A stretch of 64,000 bases of DNA from Ohtaekwangia kribbensis (GCF_042676245.1 NZ_JBHTKA010000007.1:682001-746000); one strand, 5' to 3'; shown: positions 34,664 through 43,616, counted from the stretch's first letter. Made by a program: numbers and translations. The notes: generated by a model from the sequence alone, not told the origin.

Positions 34664-35383
34664 TTACTGTGGCTTCGAACCCAGCAGAATCGGATTTACA
34701 TCAACCAACGTCAGTGTCTTGATCATATTTTTTGACTCGGTTTTGTATTTAATAAAATGCGATGTTTTTACATGGTTCTCGTACGCAGCCGCGTTAGCAT
34801 ACACTTCCAGAATGCTGATATGTGCGGGCTTGTTCTTCTCGGCTACGGCATACATCACCAGCACTCCCGGCTCTTTCTTTAGTCCGGGCAACATCACGTT
34901 GTTTGCCAGCTTATGAAAGCTGTCTATGCTGTTGGTAGCTATTTCCATTTTGATAAGTCGTATAAAGAGATCTCCGCTGCGAGCCTTTGCTAGTTCGGGT
35001 TTACGGGTATAGAGTATAGGTTGTGTCTCGATCAACTCAAGGTGCTTTACCATTTGCAGCGTTCCCTGTTTGTATTTTTGAAAATGAGGCGTTGTCAAAT
35101 GCGCTTTGTATTGCGCTGAGTCTGCATACGTTTCAAAAAGTGTGACACGTTCCGGATTTTCTTTTTCAGCAACGCCATACAATGTGATCACGCCCGGTTC
35201 CTTTTGTATGGAAGCTTCGATCTCTTCTCTTAAAAAATCATTATAGCGATCGAGTTGTGTACTATCCACTTCGATTATCGCGAGGCGAACCAGTTGTTTC
35301 TGAGGTTGAGCCATTGCTGTACAGGAGGAAAGTAATATAGTAATGAATGTGGATAAAAGAATCAGGCGATCAGTCTTCATCAT
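34664..35383 (-). CDS. Tandem ABM-domain protein, exported
   Basis: A 239-residue exported protein made of two antibiotic-biosynthesis-monooxygenase (ferredoxin-like) domains in tandem: about residues 36-120 (LAIIEVDSTQLDRY...EPGVITLYGVAEKENPERV) and 130-220 (KMEIATNSIDSFHK...EPGVLVMYAVAEKNKPAHI). The two halves clearly arose by duplication. The N-terminus has a signal with a lipobox-like LLSSC. The start is uncertain: ATGs at 35383 or 35380 give the normal signal peptide, a GTG at 35404 is longer. The role is unknown; such pairs are often heme- or quinone-binding. It lies 43 bases after the carboxylesterase gene on the same strand and is probably cotranscribed. Confidence 0.85.
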   Translation of the reverse strand: MMKTDRLILLSTFITILLSSCTAMAQPQKQLVRLAIIEVDSTQLDRYNDFLREEIEASIQKEPGVITLYGVAEKENPERVTLFETYADSAQYKAHLTTPHFQKYKQGTLQMVKHLELIETQPILYTRKPELAKARSGDLFIRLIKMEIATNSIDSFHKLANNVMLPGLKKEPGVLVMYAVAEKNKPAHISILEVYANAAAYENHVKTSHFIKYKTESKNMIKTLTLVDVNPILLGSKPQ

Positions 35384-35426
35384 TATCAGGTTCATAACTT
35401 TCACTATATTAAAATTTGTTGCTATA

Positions 35427-37046
35427 CTATCGGTTTGTCACCTTGTCCAGGTATATATAGCGATCGCGATTCTTTTCAACTTCCAGCGTGGTGTTTACAT
35501 CAATGTTGATGTACTGTACTTTTGCTCCCTCGGTCACTGTTGGCCACTTTGGAAGACCGGCTTCATTCGGATTTCCTGTTTTGATGAAATTCGCGAAATA
35601 CTCCTGCATCAGGTTGGAAACTTTATAATCATCCGCAGTCCAGTCGTATACTTTGTTGGTGGCCAGATTACCCATGGCATATTCTATCTCGGCCGAATGT
35701 ACAGCGCGTTTGGCTGCTTGTTTTTTAACAGGTGCCGCATTGGTGGAATCTTTTATTATACCTCCCGCGAGTCCTGCAGCAGCGTTTCCTATAGCAGCGG
35801 CCATTGGCGGACGCGGACGAGCGTATAAATAACGGTAAACAGATTTCCCGGTTTTAGTTTGTACATCAATCAACTTCCAGGTGCTGAAGCCAATAAATTT
35901 ATCACCGGCAAGATCAGTAGCTACCTGTTCTACCTCTGCATCTGAATTGGGTTTATATACTTTCAGAAGTTCACTGGCCTGTTCAGGATACGCACGTTGA
36001 ACAGCTTTGGTATAATTCTCTATCGTTAATTCCTGTTCGCCCAGCAGTACGCGATAGGTCATCTCTTCCGAGTTCCATCCTGCTAACAACGGTACTTGAG
36101 CCTGTTCACCTTTCTCGAAAATTTCGAGCGGATGTTTAGGAAGGAAGTATCCATCCATCGTGATGATCTGAAACCGGAACGGATTACCTTCGGTGGATGA
36201 TATCAATAATTTTTCGGCAGGAATAGAACGAAGTGCTTCAAGCGAATTTGCGCCAATCTTGTTAGCAAACTCCAAACCTGCCTGTTCAGATTTCGCAAGA
36301 GGCGTAGAGGGTATGGATCCGAGCAGGGAGCCGCTTTCGCCTATAGCTTGTGCGAATAAATTCTTCGAGAGGGGAGAAGCCATTAATGCGCTTACCGAAA
36401 TTGATCCTGCAGATTCGCCAGCGATCGTTACCCGTTTCGGGTCACCACCAAAGGCTGCTATATTTTCCTGAACCCATTTCAATGCGGCAACCTGATCCAA
36501 CATCCCATAATTTCCGGAAGCATGATGAGGTGACTCCTTTGTTAGTTCCGGATGCGCCATGTGCCCGAATATACCCAACCTGTAATTTACCGTAAGGGAA
36601 ACAATTCCTTTGGCCGCCATACTGGCTCCATCGTATCGTGCTTCCGAGCCATCGCCTGCAACAAACCCACCACCATAGAAATATACCAGCACCGGTAGAT
36701 TCTTTTTCTTTGTATCGGGTGTCCATACATTCAGATATAGACAGTCTTCACTCATGCTGGAAGCACGAAATGCCATGTCTCCAAAAACATTCGTCTGCAG
36801 AACAGTCGGGCCGAATTGTTGGGCATCGCGAACGCCTTTCCAATTGGCAACGGGCTGTGGTTCTTTCCATCGGAGTTTACCGACAGGAGGCGCTGCAAAT
36901 GGAATTCCTTTGAAAGATTGTACTCCATTTTCGATGCTTCCCTGTAACTGTCCATTCCTGATTTTTACAACAGGAGAATTTGTCTGTGCGTAGGTTGAAG
37001 AAAGCATAAGAAGTAATACTATACTAAAGATGAAATATATTCTCAT
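35427..37046 (-). CDS. Type B carboxylesterase, secreted
   Basis: Exported serine esterase of 539 residues (signal peptide ending LMLSSTYAQ). Family motifs: GIPFAAPPVGKLRW near residue 48, the EDCLYLNVW signature at about 100, the oxyanion YFYGGGFVAGD, the nucleophile Ser212 in IAGESAGSISV, the acidic member in GWNSEEMTY and the histidine in VHSAEIEYAMGN near residue 447. It hydrolyses carboxylic esters, plausibly acyl groups on plant polysaccharides or xenobiotics. With the ABM gene downstream and the GH2 gene beyond it on the same strand it may belong to a loose degradation cluster, but no regulator or SusCD pair connects them. Confidence 0.93.
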   Translation of the reverse strand: MRIYFIFSIVLLLMLSSTYAQTNSPVVKIRNGQLQGSIENGVQSFKGIPFAAPPVGKLRWKEPQPVANWKGVRDAQQFGPTVLQTNVFGDMAFRASSMSEDCLYLNVWTPDTKKKNLPVLVYFYGGGFVAGDGSEARYDGASMAAKGIVSLTVNYRLGIFGHMAHPELTKESPHHASGNYGMLDQVAALKWVQENIAAFGGDPKRVTIAGESAGSISVSALMASPLSKNLFAQAIGESGSLLGSIPSTPLAKSEQAGLEFANKIGANSLEALRSIPAEKLLISSTEGNPFRFQIITMDGYFLPKHPLEIFEKGEQAQVPLLAGWNSEEMTYRVLLGEQELTIENYTKAVQRAYPEQASELLKVYKPNSDAEVEQVATDLAGDKFIGFSTWKLIDVQTKTGKSVYRYLYARPRPPMAAAIGNAAAGLAGGIIKDSTNAAPVKKQAAKRAVHSAEIEYAMGNLATNKVYDWTADDYKVSNLMQEYFANFIKTGNPNEAGLPKWPTVTEGAKVQYINIDVNTTLEVEKNRDRYIYLDKVTNR

Positions 37047-37170
37047 AAGAAATACGAGTTGTATGATCGGATAGATTTATACGAGTTGATCGCTATAGGC
37101 GTCATTCATGAAGTTGCCGTAGCATCATGCTAATGTACAACGTCAGGAGCATTCTTAATAATGGTAATTC

Positions 37171-38475
37171 TCATTTCTCGGACACGAGTGTGCCCACGCG
37201 ATAAACCGAAGTATGCACGAGTTTACCTTCTGCATCGTACTCCTTCCACTCTTTGTTCTTTTTGTCAGATGCGTACTCGCCTTGTTCTTTTACTTTTCCG
37301 TTTTCATGGTAGGCGGTATATAATCCGTGCTTGCGACTGTTACGATATTCTGTTGTTGATTGCAGCGTGCCGCTTTCATAGTATGTCTTCGCAGGACCGG
37401 CCAGCAGATCGAACTTCCAGGTTTCTTCACGCTGAACTTTACCGGAAGGGTAGTAGCTATAGCGGATGCCACTCAGCTTACCGGCTTCGTAGGTTTCTTT
37501 TTGTTTTATAGTTTTTCCGTTTTCGTAATATATAGTCCAGAGACCATGAGGTTTTTCATTTCTGAATTTTTTCACAGACTGCGTTGCTCCGTTCTCGGCC
37601 AGTACCTCTACCGTTGCGTCTATACCATTGGAGGCAACCTGTTCTTTTACCTTTACTTTTCCGGAAGGATAGTATTCATAGTTGGTACCGATCTTCTTTC
37701 CTTCTTTATACTTGAAGCGATGGCGAATAGAACCATCTTCGAAGTAGCCGATGTTATCACCGTGAAGTTTACCGGCAAGGAAGCTGCCGTCTGTGATTAA
37801 GTGCCCATCGCGATCATACGTTTTAAACTCACCGTTGCGCGAACCTTCTTTCATGGTTGAAACCGTTTCAAGCTGGCCGTTGGGATAGTAATTTTTATAA
37901 AAGCCTGAAAGTATACCTTCTTTATAGTTGGCTTCTGTTTCTACTTTTCCATCTTCATAAAACGTGCGTGTTATACCGTTGGGCTTTCCGTCTTTATAGC
38001 CAATCTCTTTCTTTATTTTACCGGTGGTATAAAACTCTTTTACCATGCCTTCCGGTTTGCCTTTTACAAAGTAGGTTTCGCTTTTCAGGTTTCCGTTATC
38101 AAAATAGTACTGAATGCTGTCGGCAAGTTTATCGTTCTGATAATAGGCTTTCTGTACAGGTTTACCTTCCTCATTATATACTTCTACTGTGCCATGACGC
38201 AATCCGTTAACGAAATGAAGTTTACGAGCGAGCTTTCCGTTTTCATGATACTCGGTAAAGAGCCCGGATTTTATACCGTCATCAAAATTACCTTCTACCA
38301 TCACGTTTCCGTTCTCGTAATAGCGCAGGTATTTTCCCACGATCTTCTGATCGTCTTCTTGGGCAGTGGTATATATTTCCTGTATATGTTTTTTCTGTTG
38401 GTCGTAATACGTCTTTACTTCTTTCTGGGAAAAGACGTGAAGTGGTATCAATATAAATAGCCAGACGAGTCTCAT
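37171..38475 (-). CDS. YwqK-type MORN-repeat protein
   Basis: Exported protein of 434 residues made almost entirely of MORN_2 repeats: about 15 units of roughly 23 residues following the pattern YYENGK(V/L)xxExxYxxGxxxGxxxxY, for example HENGKLARKLHFVNGLRHG and YPSGKVQREETWKFDLLAG. A signal peptide (LVWLFILIPLHVFS) precedes them. Annotation pipelines call this family a YwqK toxin-antitoxin antitoxin, but no toxin gene is present and the surface-exposed repeat rod points rather to a structural or binding role in the envelope. It is a single-gene unit with 124 bases of unremarkable sequence downstream and its own 153-base gap upstream. Confidence 0.88.
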   Translation of the reverse strand: MRLVWLFILIPLHVFSQKEVKTYYDQQKKHIQEIYTTAQEDDQKIVGKYLRYYENGNVMVEGNFDDGIKSGLFTEYHENGKLARKLHFVNGLRHGTVEVYNEEGKPVQKAYYQNDKLADSIQYYFDNGNLKSETYFVKGKPEGMVKEFYTTGKIKKEIGYKDGKPNGITRTFYEDGKVETEANYKEGILSGFYKNYYPNGQLETVSTMKEGSRNGEFKTYDRDGHLITDGSFLAGKLHGDNIGYFEDGSIRHRFKYKEGKKIGTNYEYYPSGKVKVKEQVASNGIDATVEVLAENGATQSVKKFRNEKPHGLWTIYYENGKTIKQKETYEAGKLSGIRYSYYPSGKVQREETWKFDLLAGPAKTYYESGTLQSTTEYRNSRKHGLYTAYHENGKVKEQGEYASDKKNKEWKEYDAEGKLVHTSVYRVGTLVSEK

Positions 38476-38591
38476 GATCTTACATTATTGAGCACTGAAA
38501 AATATGGAATTTAACGTTCATGCAGGCAGGTTATTTTGTATTCGCGCTGCGATGTAAGAAGGAATGAGAAAATAACGGAAAGGAGTGATTT

Positions 38592-38625
38592 GTAAAAAGA
38601 AAAGTCCCGGTTTCCCCGGGACTTT
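38592..38625 (-). terminator. Intrinsic terminator of the thiolase gene
   Basis: A 10-bp stem AAAGTCCCGG / CCGGGACTTT with a 5-base loop lies just after the thiolase stop codon; on the minus strand it is followed by TCTTTTTAC. Confidence 0.85.
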
Positions 38626-38628
38626 GTG

Positions 38629-39807
38629 TTACAGATTTTCAATGACAATGGCAGAAGCACCGCCTCCACCGTTACAGATGCCGGCAACTCCAATGCCTGC
38701 GTTATTCTGCTTCAGTACGTTGAGAAGTGTTGTGGTAATGCGTGCACCCGATGCACCGAGCGGGTGTCCTAATGCAACAGCACCTCCGTTGATATTTACC
38801 TTTTCAGGATCGAGTCCTAACTTGATGTTATTCGCGATAGCAACTGCAGAGAATGCTTCGTTGATCTCGTAGTATGCAATATCTTTCTTATCGATACCGG
38901 CATGTTTGATTGCTTTCGGTATAGCGAGCGATGGGGTGGTGGTGAACCACTTGGGCTCCTGTGCTGCATCGCCAAAGCCCCTGATCCTGGCGAGCGGTTT
39001 TATACCAAGCTCCTGTGCTTTCTCCTTGCTGATTAATAGCAATGCCGAAGCACCATCATTCAACGTTGATGCATTGGCAGCCGTAACAGTTCCTTCTTTT
39101 GTAAAGGCAGGTTTAAGACCCGGTATCTTTTCGAAATTTACACTTTTATACTCTTCATCTTCAGCAAAGAGTGTTGTATTACCCTTGCGATCTTTTATCT
39201 CAACCGGTATAATTTCATCTTTAAACTTACCGGCACTCCATGAAGCAGCCGAACGCTTATATGAGTTGATCGCATAGTTGTCCTGATCCTGGCGCGATAT
39301 ATTCATCTCCTTCGCAGTATTGTCGGCACAAACTCCCATCGCACAATGATCGTACGCATCGGTGAGACCATCGTGTTGCAAGCCATCAATCAGTTCGCTG
39401 TTTCCATATTTATACCCGTAGCGTGCTTTCATCAGGTAGTAGGGTATATTACTCATGCTCTCGGTGCCACCGGCAACAACAATATCATTTTGCCCTAGCA
39501 TGATAGACTGTGCTCCGAGCATGATCGCTTTCATACCGGAAGCACAAACTTTATTTACGAGTGTGCATGGAATTTCAAAACCTAAACCGGCACCGGCAGC
39601 AATTTGTGTAGCCGGGGCTTGTCCTAAACCGGCAGCGATTACATTGCCTATATATAGTTCCTGTATCAGCTTAGGATCGATTCCTGCTTTTTCAACAGCG
39701 CCTTTTACAGCGATGGATCCTAATGCTGTAGCGCTTAACGATGCCAGGCTCCCTCCGAAACTTCCGATCGGAGTACGCACTGCCGAAATGATATATACTT
39801 CTTTCAT
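38629..39807 (-). CDS. Acetyl-CoA C-acetyltransferase (thiolase)
   Basis: Cytoplasmic thiolase of 392 residues, full length. It condenses two acetyl-CoA to acetoacetyl-CoA or runs the reverse reaction in fatty-acid breakdown. Active site: Cys88 in LVNKVCASGMKA, His in ALGHPLGASGAR (about 349) and Cys in GICNGGGGAS (about 379). The sequence GTESMSNIPYY with AMRYGYKYG-type loop is the biosynthetic acetoacetyl-CoA branch rather than FadA. It stands as its own unit with a strong terminator, between the MORN-repeat protein and the TPR/VWA pair, neither of which is metabolic. Confidence 0.94.
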   Translation of the reverse strand: MKEVYIISAVRTPIGSFGGSLASLSATALGSIAVKGAVEKAGIDPKLIQELYIGNVIAAGLGQAPATQIAAGAGLGFEIPCTLVNKVCASGMKAIMLGAQSIMLGQNDIVVAGGTESMSNIPYYLMKARYGYKYGNSELIDGLQHDGLTDAYDHCAMGVCADNTAKEMNISRQDQDNYAINSYKRSAASWSAGKFKDEIIPVEIKDRKGNTTLFAEDEEYKSVNFEKIPGLKPAFTKEGTVTAANASTLNDGASALLLISKEKAQELGIKPLARIRGFGDAAQEPKWFTTTPSLAIPKAIKHAGIDKKDIAYYEINEAFSAVAIANNIKLGLDPEKVNINGGAVALGHPLGASGARITTTLLNVLKQNNAGIGVAGICNGGGGASAIVIENL

Positions 39808-39938
39808 GGGTTAATGAGTTAATTAAGTCTTGGTTGTAGTCTGTAGCGGATTGTATGATATAAATGTATATACTAAAGAATAACGATATATATAGTCATG
39901 GCAGAGAACGTTTCTCTGCCATGATGAAAATCTGAATA

Positions 39939-40844
39939 TTACCAGTCAGGTTTCCCTTTGTCTTTGGGTTTTGAAGCTTTGCGTTTGTTCTGTTGCAGGT
40001 ATTGAATTTCCTGGTTCTTCATAGCTTCGAGGATCATGCGGGCTTTTTGTTCGCTGATCTTCATCTGTTCTAATTTTTCAGAGAGCTCAGGATTAGGCTT
40101 CTTCTTTTCCTGATCTTGTTTTTGCTCAGGGTTCTGCTGATCCTTTTGTTGCTGATCTTTCTTTTCCTGCTCTTTCTGTTGTTGTTCCTTTTGCTGCTGT
40201 TCTTTTTGTTGTTGCTCTTTTTGCTGTTGTTCTTTCTGCTGCTGCTCTTTGCTCTTCTGATCTTTATTTTGCTGATCTTTCTTTTCCTGCTCTTTTTGTT
40301 GTTGATCTTTCTGCTGCTGATCCTTTTGTTGCTGATCTTTATTTTGCTGCTGATCCTTCTGCTGGTCTTTCTTCTGTTGATCTTTTTTCTGTTCCTCTTC
40401 TTCCTTTTTCTTCTTCTCGTCTAATTTCTTTTTCAACAGCTCATAATTATAGCGGGCATCCATGTTATCCGGATCTGCCTTGATCGCCTGCTTGAAATTG
40501 TTAAGGGCTTGTTCGTTTTTTTGCTTGCGATAGTTCATGATACCTAACTGCTGCTGTGCCTTCGAGCGTACTGCATTTACTTTACTGCCCGCGAGCGATT
40601 CGTAGTTCGTCAGCGCATTGGCGGTATCGTTCATCATGAAATACGCATTGGCGAGGTTCAGCTTCAGTTCATCTTCCATTACCTTCATAGAGTCGATGAG
40701 GTAATGATACTTTTGAACCGCTGTTTTATAGTCACCGGAAGTATAGGCTTCACGCGCCTCCGATTTTGCACGATTGATTTTGCCAATCCGAAACGGGTCG
40801 GTAACAAAAGCAACTACAAATAAGGAAACCAATATATACTTCAT
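39939..40844 (-). CDS. Exported TPR protein with a Lys/Gln/Asp low-complexity tail (BatC-like)
   Basis: A 301-residue protein with signal-like N-terminus (ILVSLFVVAFVTD) and three tetratricopeptide units (about 30-145: AREAYTSGDYKTAVQKYHYL, LKLNLANAYFMMNDTANALT, RYNYELLKK). From about 150 to 262 the chain is a run of KDQQQ, KEQQQ and EKKDQQ units, then a short structured tail with ARMILEAMKNQEIQYLQ. Proteins of this design (TPR plus charged repeat) are BatC in the Bat aerotolerance operon. The VWA gene starts 24 bases upstream, matching the BatB-BatC order, but BatA, BatD and MoxR genes are absent here. Confidence 0.85.
   Translation of the reverse strand: MKYILVSLFVVAFVTDPFRIGKINRAKSEAREAYTSGDYKTAVQKYHYLIDSMKVMEDELKLNLANAYFMMNDTANALTNYESLAGSKVNAVRSKAQQQLGIMNYRKQKNEQALNNFKQAIKADPDNMDARYNYELLKKKLDEKKKKEEEEQKKDQQKKDQQKDQQQNKDQQQKDQQQKDQQQKEQEKKDQQNKDQKSKEQQQKEQQQKEQQQKEQQQKEQQQKEQEKKDQQQKDQQNPEQKQDQEKKKPNPELSEKLEQMKISEQKARMILEAMKNQEIQYLQQNKRKASKPKDKGKPDW
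40075..40400. repeat. Coding minisatellite in the TPR gene
   Basis: Imperfect 12- and 15-base units (CTTTTTGCTGCTGTT / TGATCTTTCTGCTG types) repeat over about 325 bases, encoding the KDQQQ/KEQQQ tail. Its plus strand holds a leucine-rich open frame that is a by-product of the repeat. Confidence 0.8.
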
Positions 40845-40868
40845 GTCTGCCTGGTTTAAACGTTAAAG

Positions 40869-41843
40869 CTATATTCGTAAGGTTGGTATGTTGATCAGTA
40901 CATCGAGCAGCAACAATATAGCTGCTGCAGCGAGAAAGTAAAAATACTTGTTGGCTGTTACATCTACATACCGCGCATCCCGCAGTTCTCCCTCGATCTT
41001 GTCGATTGTATTAATTAAGCGGGAAACATCGTTTTTAGTTTCATTGATCTCAAAATACTGGCCATCGGTTTTACCGGCCAGCGTGCGAAGCGATTTTGAG
41101 TTGAGTCGTGTCAGCACAGGTCTGCCGTTCTTATCTGTTTTCAATCCTCGACCGGCATATATATTTCCGCCCGACTCGGTACCGACACCTAACGTAAACA
41201 ATTTGATGTCTTTATTCTCTACCTCGCGCGCAACCTCTTCGGTGTCTTCTCCAAAATCTTCGCCATCGCTGATGAGTATAATTACTTTTGATTTGGATTG
41301 TGTGGGAGGTCCGGTCTTTTCATCTTCTTCAAGTTTCTTCAAAGCCATGCGCAGGGGAGGACCGAAGTCTGTACCCGAGCTAGGCACCAGTGACGAGTTC
41401 ATCGTTTCAATGAACAGGTTCAGCGCGTTCTGATCGTACGTCAACGGGCATTGCATAAATGCCTCGGAGCTAAAAATAATAATGCCGATGCGATCGGAGT
41501 TGAATGCTGATACAAGACGTTTCATTTCGAATTTGATCTTCTCCAGTCGCGTAGGTTGAATGTCGAAAGCATCCATGGACTTGGAGAGGTCGATGCAGAT
41601 CATGATATCCTTACCCACCGACTTCACTTCCTTCTTCGAGCCACCAAACGATGGCCCGAGCAAAGCGATCATGAATAATGCAAAATATAGGGTGCGGATT
41701 CCGAGTTTAATAAATATAGTATAATAAGGCGTGTTTAAACCTCTGCCAATCTTAACCACCCGTACAATATAGGCTGCATACAATATCGCGAACAGGGCGA
41801 TAAAGATGATTTCCGTTAATCCAAAGTCACGATACCAAAGCAC
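40869..41843 (-). CDS. VWA-domain inner-membrane protein (BatA/BatB-like)
   Basis: A 324-residue membrane protein starting at GTG (no closer ATG). Two membrane helices lie at about 8-28 and 45-65, a von Willebrand A domain at about 80-280 and a final helix at 300-318 (FYFLAAAAILLLLDVLI). The metal-ion-dependent adhesion site is complete: DLSKS (residues 84-88), Thr in SSGTDFG, and SDGEDFGED. This topology is that of BatA/BatB, which assemble with TPR partners in the periplasm. Upstream, instead of BatA, lies decayed sequence. The function of Bat proteins is still debated (stress tolerance, maturation of an envelope complex). Confidence 0.88.
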   Translation of the reverse strand: MLWYRDFGLTEIIFIALFAILYAAYIVRVVKIGRGLNTPYYTIFIKLGIRTLYFALFMIALLGPSFGGSKKEVKSVGKDIMICIDLSKSMDAFDIQPTRLEKIKFEMKRLVSAFNSDRIGIIIFSSEAFMQCPLTYDQNALNLFIETMNSSLVPSSGTDFGPPLRMALKKLEEDEKTGPPTQSKSKVIILISDGEDFGEDTEEVAREVENKDIKLFTLGVGTESGGNIYAGRGLKTDKNGRPVLTRLNSKSLRTLAGKTDGQYFEINETKNDVSRLINTIDKIEGELRDARYVDVTANKYFYFLAAAAILLLLDVLINIPTLRI

Positions 41844-42049
41844 GTTTTAAGCAATTTACAATCAGCAAGTAACGATTCCTGGCGTGTTTATGCAAGTCAT
41901 TTTTGCCTGAGGAACGGTGAGCGATCCGGAAAAACGATGGTCGATGATTTTCAGCCGGAGCCTCCGGGACTTGTTGCGTTTTCTCCTCGCGATGAGTCGT
42001 CTCTATGTAAAATTCCGGATGCTCTTGCGGATTTTTCTAGACCCCGTAA

Positions 42050-42516
42050 AATCACCCGGCTATTAAATGGACTACTGACGGCCGTATTTTTCAGGAAGTT
42101 GAACGGGTTGATGGTGCTAACACCAGTAATGATCGCCATTCCTATAGTATAACAGATGAAGCTCCACTTGCCGGATTGTCTTACTATAGGTTGAAGCAAA
42201 CAGATCTGGATGGTAATTATAAATATCTTGGCGTTCGATCGATCGAGCTTGAGAGGGCAGATGAGGTTGTCGTGTCTCCAAATCCGTTGAAGAACTCAAA
42301 TTTAAATATACTGGTAAATTCTTCCAGTGACAGTCCGTTGGAGGTGAGAGTTACTAGCTTGTCTGGCGAAGAATTATACTCAGGACGATACACGGCTGAT
42401 GCGATACAAGGAAATCATCTGACGATTAATCTTCCTTCCGGGATGGGGCAGGTGTATATATTGTGCAGGTGTTTTTGAATGACCGGGTCTATTGTAGTAA
42501 GGTCTTTGTTGAGTAG
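42050..42516 (+). pseudogene. Remnant of a T9SS-targeted protein's C-terminal region, frameshifted
   Basis: In one frame from about 42050 the translation reads GRIFQEVERVDGAN, then APLAGLSYYRLKQTDLDGNY, then VVVSPNPLKNSNLNILV and SLSGEELYSGRYTA, the typical last 130 residues of proteins exported by the type IX system (linker plus type A sorting domain). There is no N-terminal protein: stop codons precede it. The frame breaks within TATATAT at 42455-42460, and the expected ending VYIVQVFLNDRVYCSKVFVE continues in the other frame to a stop at 42514-42516, as if TA had been inserted. An inner stretch usually present between IKWTT and DGR is also missing. A dead gene tail. Confidence 0.8.
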
Positions 42517-42570
42517 ACTAGTACCCGTTGTGTGTTTCGGGCTTGTGTTATAACAGGTTATTTGTTTGAA

Positions 42571-42617
42571 CAGTCTGTAGACTGCTGATAGGGGGCACAA
42601 GCCGTAAGACTTGCGCC
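42571..42617. repeat. Double-hairpin dispersed repeat, copy 1
   Basis: Hairpin one CAGTCT-GT-AGACTG (42571-42584), hairpin two GGCACAAGCC-GTAA-GACTTGCGCC (42594-42617). Same order, orientation and tail (GACTTGCGCCAGT) as at 43682-43737. It lies between the T9SS remnant and a small secreted-protein gene. Confidence 0.7.
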
Positions 42618-42694
42618 AGTGCATTGTTTTGTAAATGCAAGGGGAAAGTGATCCGGGACGGGAACTATAATTCCTCGCCTTTGATTAACAACGT

Positions 42695-43087
42695 ATGGGG
42701 ATAAAAGATCTTCCCATAGTACTTTTACTTCTTGGAACAAGTCTCGACTGGACTGGTAGTGAATTAAACTGCCAACAATTCAAGACCGGTAAATTTACAC
42801 TGACTGAAAGGGAGAAGGCCGGTACATATATAGTGGAACGCGATCTTTCCTTTCAAACTGAAACCGATGTTGCAAGGGGCGTTACTATCAGGTTTAAAGT
42901 TACGTGGATCAACGATTGTACCTATCAACTAAACCTTGTAGAAGGGCAGGATGAAACCATGAACTCGTATCGTGGTAAAACACTCACCATACGGATTCTC
43001 GAAACATACCCGGACGGGTATAAATTTGAAGTTCGCATGGAAGGATCTGATTACCGACTGGTGGAAGTGTTGAAGCGAATGAAGTAA
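42695..43087 (+). CDS. Hypothetical protein of the C-x-x-FKTGKF type
   Basis: A 130-residue protein with a short hydrophobic N-terminus (PIVLLLLGTSL) that could be an export signal. The mature part has NCQQFKTGKFTLTE near residue 26, a beta-rich middle and VTWINDCTYQLNLVEG near 70; the paired Cys with the FKTGKF and WINDCTYQL patterns recur in an uncharacterised Bacteroidota family I recognise only by pattern. A fold of eight to ten strands, possibly lipocalin-like, is my guess. It is convergent with the GNAT gene (37-base gap) and has a double-hairpin repeat 77 bases upstream of its ATG. Confidence 0.7.
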   Translation: MGIKDLPIVLLLLGTSLDWTGSELNCQQFKTGKFTLTEREKAGTYIVERDLSFQTETDVARGVTIRFKVTWINDCTYQLNLVEGQDETMNSYRGKTLTIRILETYPDGYKFEVRMEGSDYRLVEVLKRMK

Positions 43088-43124
43088 ATCCTGGTCTATC
43101 TATGCGCTCTTTAATCTTCTTCTC

Positions 43125-43616
43125 TTAAATTTCTTTTCTCATCACAAAGTCATTCATCCAGTAAGGTCCAATGGCTATATCTTCTTCGCGGATTACTGTG
43201 AAGCCCATCTTCTCGTAAAATGAAATAGCAGGGTTATAACGATTCACATTGAGATCGAGTGCGTGGTGATTCTCTTTTTTTATGCGTTGAATGATTTCAT
43301 TGATAAGAACTTTACCATAGCCTTTGCCCTGGTTGTCGGGGAGTACATATATCTTGTGAAGCTTCGTTACGAGTTTCTCTTCTTTGCGCGGACCGTATGC
43401 TGCGAAGGCCTGATCTCCGCGTTCATCGGAAAGTAACATGAATTGTTGTGAACCATCTTTCATCACGCGGGTCAATGCTTCTGTGGAGTAGATCAGGTTC
43501 AGCATGTAGCGGATTTGTTCGTTGGTGAGGATTGGTGCGTAGGTTGGCCACCAGGTTTTTTCAGCGAGGTCCTGGATGATGGTTATATCGGTTGGGGTGG
43601 CGTTTCGGATGGTCAT
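43125..43616 (-). CDS. GNAT family N-acetyltransferase
   Basis: Cytoplasmic acetyl-CoA-dependent acetyltransferase of 163 residues. The ATG at 43616 begins a standard GNAT start (MTIRNATPTDITIIQDLA); a longer frame reaching 43718 runs through the repeat and is rejected. Motif A is IYVLPDNQGKGYGKVLINEI (acetyl-CoA pyrophosphate loop Q-x-x-G-x-G), motif B is ALDLNVNRYNPAISFYEKMGF. The substrate is unknown. It is downstream of dapA on the same strand, separated by the double-hairpin repeat. Confidence 0.9.
   Translation of the reverse strand: MTIRNATPTDITIIQDLAEKTWWPTYAPILTNEQIRYMLNLIYSTEALTRVMKDGSQQFMLLSDERGDQAFAAYGPRKEEKLVTKLHKIYVLPDNQGKGYGKVLINEIIQRIKKENHHALDLNVNRYNPAISFYEKMGFTVIREEDIAIGPYWMNDFVMRKEI

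Noticed and set aside
40075..40400. Possible CRISPR array from regularly repeated units
   Set aside because: Units are 12-15 bases, contiguous, in frame and without spacers; no cas genes are present.
40116..40424. Leucine-rich 102-codon frame on the plus strand
   Set aside because: It is the antisense of the KDQQQ coding repeat (GAT/CAG units read as leucine and isoleucine), not an independent membrane protein.
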